The position numbers were made by a program, and so were the translations under genes. A stretch of 8,382 bases of DNA, from NCBI GenBank assembly GCA_046724665.1, contig JBKOWZ010000270.1, positions 1 through 8,382 on the forward strand. Reading direction: 5' to 3'. Positions 1-6,299 of the stretch are shown one piece after another (the first letter of the stretch is position 1; each line of letters begins with the position of its first letter). The notes under the pieces are model-generated. The model did no database searches. It was not told the DNA's origin and was given only the letters and a program-made list of their open reading frames with translations. The DNA is from Actinocrinis sp046724665. GTDB taxonomy: Bacteria > Actinomycetota > Actinomycetes > Streptomycetales > Catenulisporaceae.

Positions 1-811
1 GCGTCTTGCGGCGCTGGGCGAAGGCGGCGTCCAACACCGCGAACACCTCACGGCGGCTCGCCCGCGCCGTCGGCGGCTGCCTGCGCTCGAGCGCGACCAG
101 GCCGGAATCGACGTGCGGCGCAGGCCAGAACACGTTTTGGCCGATCGAACCGGCCCGGCGCACCGACGCGTACCAGCGCGCCTTCACGCTCGGCACGCCG
201 TAGACCCGGCTGCCGGGCTCCGCGGCCAGTCGGTCCGCGACCTCAGCCTGCACCATGACCAGTACACGTTCCAGAGACGGGAAGTGTTCGAGCATGTGCA
301 GCAACACCGGTACAGCCACGTTGTACGGCAGGTTGGCCACCATCGCCGTCGGCGGCGGGCCGGGCAGCTCGGTGATGCGTAGCGCGTCGGCGTGCACGAG
401 AGCGAAGCGTTGCTCGGCGTCGTCTGCGGCGTCGGTGCCGGGTACGCCGTCCATGGCGTCCGGTACGCGCTCGGCGACGGTCTCAGGCAGCGCGGCGGCC
501 AGTACCGGATCGATCTCGACCGCGACCACGCGGCGCGCGGCGCCGAGCAGCCCGAGGGTCAGCGAGCCGAGGCCGGGGCCGACCTCGACCACGACGTCGT
601 CCGGCCGCACCGCGGCGGCGCGCACGATGCGCCGGATGGTGTTCGGGTCGATGACGAAGTTCTGGCCGAGCTGCTTGGTCGGGCGCAGCCCGAGCCGCTC
701 GGCGAGTCGGCGCACCTCGGCGGGACCGAGCAGTGCGGGCTCGGGATTTCCCGGCCGCCGCTCGGCCCCGCCCTCGCTCAACTGAACAGGTTGTGGCCGC
801 ACACCGGCCAT
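1..811 (-). CDS. rsmA: 16S rRNA dimethyladenosine transferase RsmA/KsgA (3' end outside window)
   Basis: RsmA dimethylates the two adjacent adenosines in the 3'-terminal hairpin of 16S rRNA, using S-adenosylmethionine, late in 30S assembly. About 270 codons are visible, running off the left edge at ...FAQRRKT. Seen in the translation (numbered from the ATG): the substrate-entry motif KQLGQNF (46-52), SAM motif I EVGPGLGSLT (76-85), the acidic end of strand 2 VVAVEID (95-101), and the catalytic motif NLPYNV (160-165). VxPAPHVDS-like sequence (FWPAPHVDSGLV) follows. These make the family assignment secure. The start is uncertain. ATG at 811 overlaps the rpf gene by 34 nt; GTG at 802 and TTG at 781 are in the same frame, and the TTG overlaps the rpf stop as TTGA. 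None has a strong Shine-Dalgarno sequence, so translational coupling to rpf is likely. The ksgA-after-rpf order matches M. tuberculosis Rv1009-Rv1010. Confidence 0.93.
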   Translation of the reverse strand, partial: MAGVRPQPVQLSEGGAERRPGNPEPALLGPAEVRRLAERLGLRPTKQLGQNFVIDPNTIRRIVRAAAVRPDDVVVEVGPGLGSLTLGLLGAARRVVAVEIDPVLAAALPETVAERVPDAMDGVPGTDAADDAEQRFALVHADALRITELPGPPPTAMVANLPYNVAVPVLLHMLEHFPSLERVLVMVQAEVADRLAAEPGSRVYGVPSVKARWYASVRRAGSIGQNVFWPAPHVDSGLVALERRQPPTARASRREVFAVLDAAFAQRRKT

Positions 812-2448
812 TGTCCCGCGCCGGAGCGCTGATAGAGCAACTCGGCCCGAGTCGTCTGCTCCGAGGCGGAGGCGTTCGAGGGCAGCCCGCTGCCGCCGAG
901 CGACTGCCAGGTGGAGACCGAGAACTGGTAGAGGCCGTAGTACGAGCCGCTGGGGTCCACCGCCCTGGGGTTGCCGCCGGACTCGCACTGGGCCAGCGCC
1001 GCCCAGTTCAGCGAGGAGACGTCGGTGGGCAGCGCCTTCGTGCCGACCTTCTCCACCTCGGTCACCGGCTGCTTGACGACGACCCGCGAGATCTCCTTCG
1101 GCGGCTGCTTGACCCCGTTGATGATCTGTAGGGCGTAGGTGACCTGCGCCACGCCCTTCTGGCCCGGGGTCACGACGGTCGTCGAGCCCACGTAGCTGTT
1201 CGGGTCGTTCTGCTTGGTGACGGAGTAGGGGATCGAGACCTGCTTCACCTCGGTGGTGCCGGTGATACGCATGATCGAGATCGTCTGGCCGTCGGTCGGC
1301 AGGGAGCTCAGCGGGACGGACGCCGTGTCCTGGTTGTGCAGCGTTATCCCCGCGTCAGCCAACGCCTGCTGCACGGTCGCGTCCGTCGTGTTGAGCCGGT
1401 CCGTCTTGCCGTCCACCAGGAAGGTGATGTGCCGCAGCGTGAAGACCGTGAAGTCGGCTCCGGAGCGACCGATCGGGGTGTCCGCGGTTGCCGACACGAA
1501 GCGCGCGCCCTGCGTCCGCACGCCGAGCTCCTGTAGCGCCGTGCTGACCGTGACCGCGTGCACCCAGGCGTGCTTCGGCTTGCCGTCCACGGTGACGTTC
1601 ACCGGTCTGCCGTACTTCACGGTGATCGTCGAGTTGTCCGTCAGCGTCGTGTCGGCGGCTGGGCTGACCAGGTCGTGGCTGCCGGTGGTGATGTCGTCCG
1701 AGGCCAGCGCCGCGCCGACGGTCGTGGCGAAGGAGTGAATCTTGCGCGTCGATCCGTCCACCGAGATGTTGATGGTCTTCTCGAACGCCACGTAGGCGGT
1801 CACTCCGCCGAGGAGCGCGGTCAGCACCGCGCCCTGCACCACTCGTCCGGCCCAGCCGACCCGGCGGGGCGCGGGGCGGCGCGGCATGCTGCGCGTCCGC
1901 GGGCTCTCCGGCTCGCGCGGGCCGGGGATGTCCAGCCCGGTCAGTTCGCCCGGCCCGGCCGGCTCGGTCAGCCGGGTGACCGCGACCTCGGCCGTGTCCG
2001 TGTCGCTGAAACTCCGACTGCTGAAGCTCTGGAAGTCGTGCGCCGGGTAGTCGCCGTCGAAGTACGCGGACGAGGCGAACTCGGGCGCCGCGTAGTCGGC
2101 CTCTGCGTAACCGTACGGATGCGCGCGGTAAGCGTCGGTGGCGTACGCCCCGTACTGCTGCGGCTGCTCGCCGACGTACGTCTCAGCACCGTAGGCATCA
2201 GCACCATACGTCTCGGTGCCGTACAGCCCGGCCGCGTACGCATCATCGGCGTACGGATCCGTGTATCCCGAACCCGTCTCAGCGTACGGCGAGTACGTCT
2301 CGCCGCGGTCGGACGGGTTCTCCTCGGCCGCGTCGGTGTCGAACGGCGGTGCATACCGCGCGGGACCGGTGAAGGAGGACGGCCAAGCGGAGGCGCCGTG
2401 GATCGGGCCGCCGCCTCCCGCGCCCCAGGTCGAGCGTGATCCGCTCAC
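778..2448 (-). CDS. RpfB-like resuscitation-promoting factor (DUF348 x3, G5, Rpf), membrane-anchored
   Basis: Muralytic enzyme of the Rpf family, which cleaves peptidoglycan glycan strands (lysozyme/lytic transglycosylase-like fold) and supports exit from dormancy in actinobacteria. The 556-residue protein reads in order as follows. Residues 1-200 are acidic and disordered, with a Tyr/Ala/Gly-rich stretch at about 51-130. A basic PRRPAPRR patch precedes one membrane segment at about 203-221. Three DUF348 repeats lie at about 225-265, 282-326 and 340-382. A G5 domain spans about 393-470, containing DPNSYVG and VEKVGTK. The Rpf domain is at about 478-552. ALAQCESGGNP carries the catalytic Glu (E489), and C488 and C550 form the expected disulfide pair. 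There is no cleavable signal peptide; the layout suggests an inside-out anchor. GTG at 2448 is preferred because GGAG lies 4 nt upstream; an in-frame GTG at 2478 would add 10 residues. The gene is separated from tatD by about 300 bp and has its own regulatory space, while rsmA overlaps its stop. Confidence 0.93.
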   Translation of the reverse strand: MSGSRSTWGAGGGGPIHGASAWPSSFTGPARYAPPFDTDAAEENPSDRGETYSPYAETGSGYTDPYADDAYAAGLYGTETYGADAYGAETYVGEQPQQYGAYATDAYRAHPYGYAEADYAAPEFASSAYFDGDYPAHDFQSFSSRSFSDTDTAEVAVTRLTEPAGPGELTGLDIPGPREPESPRTRSMPRRPAPRRVGWAGRVVQGAVLTALLGGVTAYVAFEKTINISVDGSTRKIHSFATTVGAALASDDITTGSHDLVSPAADTTLTDNSTITVKYGRPVNVTVDGKPKHAWVHAVTVSTALQELGVRTQGARFVSATADTPIGRSGADFTVFTLRHITFLVDGKTDRLNTTDATVQQALADAGITLHNQDTASVPLSSLPTDGQTISIMRITGTTEVKQVSIPYSVTKQNDPNSYVGSTTVVTPGQKGVAQVTYALQIINGVKQPPKEISRVVVKQPVTEVEKVGTKALPTDVSSLNWAALAQCESGGNPRAVDPSGSYYGLYQFSVSTWQSLGGSGLPSNASASEQTTRAELLYQRSGAGQWPVCGHNLFS

Positions 2449-2666
2449 TACACTCCAGACCTCGCAGGTTCCGGTCACGGTGTCCGGCGCGCCCCGAAAA
2501 ACAGGCGCTGGAATGACCGATCCGGCTACCGAGCATCGGACTCTATTCCACCGCCGTTCATGGTCGCCATAGCCCGTTCTAGTCCCCTGACCGAATCTGA
2601 TGTCCAGTTAGTCCGATTTGCTGGTGGCGAAATGTCCGGCTTTCCAGGGAATCGCCGTAGCCTGAA

Positions 2667-2682
2667 TGTGGGCTTGATCACG
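2667..2682 (-). promoter_or_regulatory. CRP/GlxR-like operator upstream of rpf
   Basis: The sequence TGTGG-gcttga-TCACG matches the CRP-family consensus TGTGA-N6-TCACA at 8 of 10 fixed positions, with the correct 6-bp spacer. It lies in the non-coding gap, about 220 bp before the preferred rpf start. In the family, rpf genes are known CRP targets: M. tuberculosis rpfA by CRP (Rv3676), Streptomyces rpfA by Crp, and C. glutamicum rpf2 by GlxR. Function here is inferred from match and location only. A chance match of this quality in 300 bp is unlikely but possible. Confidence 0.4.
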
Positions 2683-2725
2683 CGTTTCCCCGTTTCGGTC
2701 TAGTGCGAACGGACTACCGAAAATG

Positions 2726-2741
2726 GCTACAAAAGGGTAGC
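2726..2741 (-). terminator. Small hairpin 13 nt after the tatD stop, possible weak terminator
   Basis: On the minus strand GCTAC, the loop CCTTTT and GTAGC form a perfect 5-bp stem that begins 12-13 nt after the tatD stop and is followed by CATTTTCGG. The stem is short and the T-run is interrupted, so this is at best a weak or processed 3' end for the rsmI-metG-tatD transcript. No stronger terminator is visible before rpf. Confidence 0.2.
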
Positions 2742-2753
2742 AGCGCTCTGAGA

Positions 2754-3650
2754 TCAGCCGTGCTGACCGAGCGTGAACACGCGCCGGGTGTTCGCCTCGA
2801 TCGCCGCGCACAGCTCCGCGACGTCCACGCCCCGCGTCTCAGCCATCGAGCGGACCGTGAGCGGGATGAGATACGGCGCGTTCGGCCGTCCCCGGTACGG
2901 CAGCGGCGTCAGGAACGGTGCGTCCGTCTCGACCAGGACGAGGTCGAGCGGAGCCGCCCGCAGCGCCTCGCGCAGCGGCTCGTTCGCCTTGAAGGTGACC
3001 GGGCCGGCGAAGGACATGAAGTAGCCGCGCTCGGCGCAGGTCTTCGCCATCGCCGCGTCCCCGGAGTAGCAGTGGAAGACCACGCGCTCCGGCGCGCCCT
3101 CCTCCTCCAGGATCCGCAGCACGTCCTCGTGCGCGTCGCGGTCGTGGATCACCAGCGCCTTACCGTGTCGCTTGGCGATCTCTATGTGCCGACGGAACGA
3201 CTCCTGCTGCGCCGCTACGCCGTCCGGTCCGGTGCGGTAATAGTCGAGGCCGGTCTCACCCACGCCGACGACCTGAGGCAGCGCGGCCAACTCGTCGATC
3301 CGCGCGATCGCGGCGTCCAAGGCGGCCGATCCACCTGGTGCACGGTGCTGGCGGCTCCAGCCGTCCACATCGCCGAGGACCAGCCGGGGTCCCTCATTTG
3401 GGTGTAGCGCGACCGTGGCGTGGATTTCCGGGTGTGTCGCAGCCGTCTGTGCCGCCCATTCGGAGGAAGGCACGTCGCAGCCGACCTGGATCAGCGTCGT
3501 GACGTTCACCGCGGCGGACAACCGCAACGACTCCTCGACCGTGCGGTCCTGCATGTCGAGATGTGTGTGGCTGTCCGCCACCGGCGACGGCAGCGTCTCG
3601 GGTGCGGGCGGCGGCGTCGTGTCCTGCCCGCGATCCCGCTTGCCGCTCAC
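2754..3650 (-). CDS. tatD: TatD family metal-dependent deoxyribonuclease
   Basis: 298-residue amidohydrolase-fold metalloenzyme of the TatD/YcfH family; characterised members are 3'-5' DNases or tRNA/DNA quality-control nucleases, probably cytoplasmic. All metal-ligand motifs are present: HTH in DSHTHLD (H28, H30), Glu in GVGETGLDYY (E132), H169 in VIHDRDA, H193 in VFHCYSGD, and D243 in ETDAPFL. The closing motif NAPYLIPLTVR is also present. The frame stays open upstream to 3929, but those 93 Arg/Gly-rich residues only mirror metG in another frame. The GTG at 3650 overlaps the metG stop as GTGA and has GGAAGAGG about 10 nt upstream, which sets the start. Length and motifs are normal for the family. 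It is translationally coupled to metG, as in M. tuberculosis Rv1007c-Rv1008. A Pro-rich linker of about 25 residues precedes the first motif. Confidence 0.95.
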   Translation of the reverse strand: MSGKRDRGQDTTPPPAPETLPSPVADSHTHLDMQDRTVEESLRLSAAVNVTTLIQVGCDVPSSEWAAQTAATHPEIHATVALHPNEGPRLVLGDVDGWSRQHRAPGGSAALDAAIARIDELAALPQVVGVGETGLDYYRTGPDGVAAQQESFRRHIEIAKRHGKALVIHDRDAHEDVLRILEEEGAPERVVFHCYSGDAAMAKTCAERGYFMSFAGPVTFKANEPLREALRAAPLDLVLVETDAPFLTPLPYRGRPNAPYLIPLTVRSMAETRGVDVAELCAAIEANTRRVFTLGQHG

Positions 3651-5275
3651 GCCGCGGCCGCCTCTTCCAGCCTCGGGAACAGCACCGCGCCCTTCGTGAC
3701 GACCGAGCCGGCGGGCAGTTGCCCCCAGCGGCCCGCGTCCTGCACGTGCTGGTCGGCCAGCGCGCCGAGCGAGGCCTGCGCGCCCAGCGACGCCCAGAGC
3801 GCGGCGGACGACTTCGGCATCACCGGGTTCAGCAGCACGGCCACGGCACGCAGCGCCTCGGCGGCCGTGTAGAGGATGGTGGCGAGACGGGCCTGCGCCG
3901 CCGCGTCCGTCCCCTTGGCCACCTTCCACGGCTCCTGCTCGGTCAGGTAGCCGTTCACCAGCTTGATGAAGTCGAACACCGCGCTGATGCCGCCCTGGAA
4001 GTCCAGCGCGAGCACCTTCTCGTCCGCCGTCGCGACCGCCGCCGCCAGCGCGTCCACGATCACCTGTTCGGCGGACCCGTGGTCGGCCGCTTCCGGCAGC
4101 ACGCCGTCGAAGTACCGGCCGACCATCGCGGCGACCCGCGAGGCGAGGTTGCCGTAGTCGTTGGCCAGTTCCGAGGTGTACCGCGCGGCCATGTCTTCCC
4201 AGGAGAACGAGCCGTCCTGGCCGAACGGGATCGCCCGCATGAAGTAGTACCGGAACGCGTCCGAGCCGAAGTGGTCGGTGATCTGGTGCGGGGCGATGCC
4301 GGTCAGCCGCGACTTCGACATCTTCTCGCCGCCCACGAGCAGCCAGCCGTGCCCGAACACCGTCCTCGGCAGCGGCAGCCCGGCGGCCAGCAGCATCGCC
4401 GGCCAGATCACCGCGTGGAAGCGCAGGATGTCCTTACCGACAAGGTGCACGTCGGCCGGCCAGGTGTGCTCGAACCGTGCCTGATCCTCGGCCGACGGCG
4501 CGTCAAGGCCGACCGCGGTCGCGTAGTTGAGCAGCGCGTCGATCCACACGTACAGCACGTGCTTCTCGTCCCACGGGATCGGGATGCCCCAGTCGAACGA
4601 GGACCGGGAGATCGACAGGTCCTGCAAGCCCTGCTTCACGAACGAGACGACCTCGTTGCGCGCGGTGGCCGGCTGCACGAACTCCGGGTGCGCCTCGTAG
4701 TGCGCCAGCAGCCGCTCGGTGTACTTCGACATCCGGAAGAAGTAGTTCTCCTCCGCGATGTGCTCCACCGGCCTCAGGTGGATCGAGCACACCTTCTGCC
4801 CCGCGTACTCGCCCTCACCGTCGAGCACCTCGCCCGGCAGCTTGTACTCCTCGCAGTGCACGCAGTACAAGCCGTCGTACGACCCCTTGTACACCTCGCC
4901 GGCGTCGTAAAGGCGCTGCCAGAACTCCTGAACGCGCTCGGTGTGCCGCTTCTCGGTGGTGCGGATGAAGTCGTCGTTCGCCGCGTCGATCGACTTGAGG
5001 GCGGGCTTCCACGCGGACTCGACGAGCCGGTCGGTCCACTCCTGCGGCGTAGCGCCGTTGGCCTCGGCCGAGCGCATGACCTTCTGCCCGTGCTCGTCGG
5101 TCCCGGTAAGGAACCACACGGACTCGCCGCGCTGGCGATGCCAACGCGTGAGGACGTCGCCAGCCGTCGTCGTGTACGCGTGCCCGATGTGCGGCGCGTC
5201 GTTGACGTAATAGATCGGCGTGGTGACGAAGAAGGTCTTGTCCCCGGAATCCGGGGCACTGCTGCCAGAAGCCAT
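3647..5275 (-). CDS. metG: Methionyl-tRNA synthetase
   Basis: Charges tRNA-Met (initiator and elongator) with methionine using ATP, in the cytoplasm. The 542-residue class I synthetase shows HIGH at 29-32 (DAPHIGHAY), a connective-peptide zinc knuckle of the Thermus type (C138-x2-C141 ... C163-x2-H166), WIDALLNY (244-251), and KMSKS at 318-322. An alpha-helical anticodon-binding domain follows from about 370, including the NGYLTEQEPWK motif (441-451). The C-terminal EMAP/Trbp111-like tRNA-binding domain of E. coli-type MetG is absent, as is usual for the shorter form. ATG at 5275 has AGGA 8 nt upstream. That site overlaps the rsmI stop codon, so the two genes (10 nt apart) are probably coupled. 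The frame continues upstream to 5446, but those residues are Arg-rich shadow of rsmI. The stop overlaps the tatD start by 4 nt. Confidence 0.98.
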   Translation of the reverse strand: MASGSSAPDSGDKTFFVTTPIYYVNDAPHIGHAYTTTAGDVLTRWHRQRGESVWFLTGTDEHGQKVMRSAEANGATPQEWTDRLVESAWKPALKSIDAANDDFIRTTEKRHTERVQEFWQRLYDAGEVYKGSYDGLYCVHCEEYKLPGEVLDGEGEYAGQKVCSIHLRPVEHIAEENYFFRMSKYTERLLAHYEAHPEFVQPATARNEVVSFVKQGLQDLSISRSSFDWGIPIPWDEKHVLYVWIDALLNYATAVGLDAPSAEDQARFEHTWPADVHLVGKDILRFHAVIWPAMLLAAGLPLPRTVFGHGWLLVGGEKMSKSRLTGIAPHQITDHFGSDAFRYYFMRAIPFGQDGSFSWEDMAARYTSELANDYGNLASRVAAMVGRYFDGVLPEAADHGSAEQVIVDALAAAVATADEKVLALDFQGGISAVFDFIKLVNGYLTEQEPWKVAKGTDAAAQARLATILYTAAEALRAVAVLLNPVMPKSSAALWASLGAQASLGALADQHVQDAGRWGQLPAGSVVTKGAVLFPRLEEAAAA

Positions 5276-5285
5276 GCCACAAATC

Positions 5286-6254
5286 CTACTGGCGCTGCTC
5301 CTGCGCCCCCGCACGGTTTTCGCCCCCGTTTGTTCCCCCGGTGTCCTTCGCCTGCACCACCGCATCAAACACGACCCGCTTCGGCAGCCCCGCCTCCGCC
5401 GCCACCGCCGCGATCGCCGCTTTACGGTGCTCACCAGCAGCTTCACGCTCGGCTACCAGCTCGGCCAGCTCTTGCGGCCCCGCATCCGCGCCGGGCCGTT
5501 TAGGCTCCGCGCCGGCAACCACCACGGTGATCTCGCCGCGCACCCCGTCCGCCGCCCACGCCGCAAGGTCGGCCAGCCGTCCCCTCTTGATCTCTTCATA
5601 CGTTTTCGTCAGTTCGCGGCACACCGCCGCAGCCCGATCCGCGCCGAACGCCTCGGCCATCGCCGTGAGAGTTTCATGGAGCCGATGCGGGGCCTCGAAG
5701 TAAACCATCGTGCGTGGCTCCCCGGAGTTGGCAGCCAGCGCACGCGCCCGCTCGCCGGTCTTGCGCGGCAGGAAGCCCTCGAAGCAGAACCGGTCCACCG
5801 GCAGCCCCGAGAGCGCCAGCGCGGTGAGCACCGCCGACGGCCCGGGCACCGCCGTCACCCGCACCCCCGCCGCGACCGCCGCCGCGACCAGCCGGTAGCC
5901 GGGGTCGGAGACCGACGGCATCCCGGCGTCCGTGACCAGCAGCACCCGCGCACCGTCCACAAGCTGCGCGATCAGCTCGGGCGTGCGTGCGTTCTCGTTC
6001 GCCTCGAAGTACGACACGACGCGTCCGCCCGGCGTCACCCCGAGTTCCTGCGCGAGCCGCCGCAGTCGCCGGGTGTCCTCGGCCGCGATCACGTCCGCGC
6101 CGGCCAGTTCGGCGGCCAGCCGCGCCGGAGCGTCCGCCGGATCGCCGATCGGCGTGCCCGCGAGCACCAGAACCCCGGCGGCCCCGGCGCCGTCCCGCGT
6201 GTCCCGCCGATCCGCCGCGGTCGGCCGGTCCCCGATTCGACTGTCTTGTTTCAC
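5286..6254 (-). CDS. rsmI: 16S rRNA (cytidine(1402)-2'-O)-methyltransferase RsmI
   Basis: Tetrapyrrole-methylase-fold enzyme that adds the 2'-O-methyl group to C1402 of 16S rRNA in the ribosomal P site, with S-adenosylmethionine as donor. The 322-residue product has GTPIGD (33-38), AAEDTRRLRRL (57-67), VTDAGMPSVSDPGYRL (107-122), VPGPSA (136-141), FEGFLPRK (158-165), YFEAPHRL (185-192), CRELTKTYEE (212-221) and RGEITVVV (239-246). The small C-terminal RsmI domain lies at about 260-300 (GEHRKAAIAAVAAEAGLPKRVVFDAVV). Both ends are somewhat extended beyond the usual 280-290 residues. The only start compatible with GTPIGD near the N-terminus is GTG at 6254, with AGGGGA about 10 nt upstream. The open frame beyond it, to 7622, is antisense shadow of the mannosyltransferase gene. 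This is the first gene of the minus-strand run, divergent from the mannosyltransferase. Confidence 0.96.
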   Translation of the reverse strand: MKQDSRIGDRPTAADRRDTRDGAGAAGVLVLAGTPIGDPADAPARLAAELAGADVIAAEDTRRLRRLAQELGVTPGGRVVSYFEANENARTPELIAQLVDGARVLLVTDAGMPSVSDPGYRLVAAAVAAGVRVTAVPGPSAVLTALALSGLPVDRFCFEGFLPRKTGERARALAANSGEPRTMVYFEAPHRLHETLTAMAEAFGADRAAAVCRELTKTYEEIKRGRLADLAAWAADGVRGEITVVVAGAEPKRPGADAGPQELAELVAEREAAGEHRKAAIAAVAAEAGLPKRVVFDAVVQAKDTGGTNGGENRAGAQEQRQ

Positions 6255-6299
6255 GATTCCATCGTCCCCTGGTGGGCATCGGCGGGACCAATCCGTACC
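6255..6299. promoter_or_regulatory. Divergent promoter region between rsmI and the mannosyltransferase gene
   Basis: Only 45 bp separate the two divergent starts, so promoters for both directions must sit here or overlap the first codons. On the plus strand TACCAT (6296-6301) matches the -10 pattern TANNNT and lies 7 nt before an in-frame GTG at 6309. On the minus strand AGGGGA serves as the rsmI ribosome binding site. I see no clear -35 for either direction. The same arrangement, with the mannosyltransferase divergent from rsmI, occurs in mycobacteria. Confidence 0.4.

Larger units (their letters stand above)
2449..2753 (-). other. Intergenic region between tatD and the rpf gene (leader and promoter space of rpf)
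   Basis: About 300 bp without a convincing gene on either strand, and visibly richer in A/T than the flanking coding DNA. Read on the minus strand it holds, in order, the end of tatD, a small hairpin (2726-2741), a CRP/GlxR-like palindrome (2667-2682), and then about 220 bp up to the rpf start. A TAGAGT hexamer (2545-2540, minus strand) fits the actinobacterial -10 pattern TANNNT. It has only a poor -35 (GCGACC, 16 bp spacing), so I do not claim the promoter position. The short reading frames that cross this stretch show no family motif. Confidence 0.6.

Noticed and set aside
1558..2439. 293-codon plus-strand frame opposite rpf
   Set aside because: Low-complexity Arg/Val-rich product without motifs, and the opposite strand encodes clear DUF348 repeats and the Tyr-rich tail.
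2449..2753. c-di-AMP (ydaO-type) riboswitch upstream of rpf
   Set aside because: Such riboswitches precede many actinobacterial rpf genes, so I looked for one. The conserved GGGGAC-GGAGGAACC-like core and the paired elements around it are not present. A covariance-model search (Rfam RF00379) would settle this; a significant hit would overturn the rejection.
2608..2811. 67-codon minus-strand frame spanning the tatD-rpf gap
   Set aside because: It overlaps the tatD 3' end in another frame, has no motif or ribosome binding site, and crosses the CRP-like palindrome and hairpin.
3651..3929. 93-residue N-terminal extension of TatD
   Set aside because: Arg/Gly-rich frame shadow within metG. The GTGA overlap and upstream GGAAGAGG support the start at 3650.
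3563..5503. 646-codon open frame on the plus strand opposite metG
   Set aside because: Extremely Arg/His/Val-rich composition with no family motif, and exactly antisense to metG, whose HIGH, zinc and KMSKS motifs are intact. Long antisense frames are expected in high-GC DNA.
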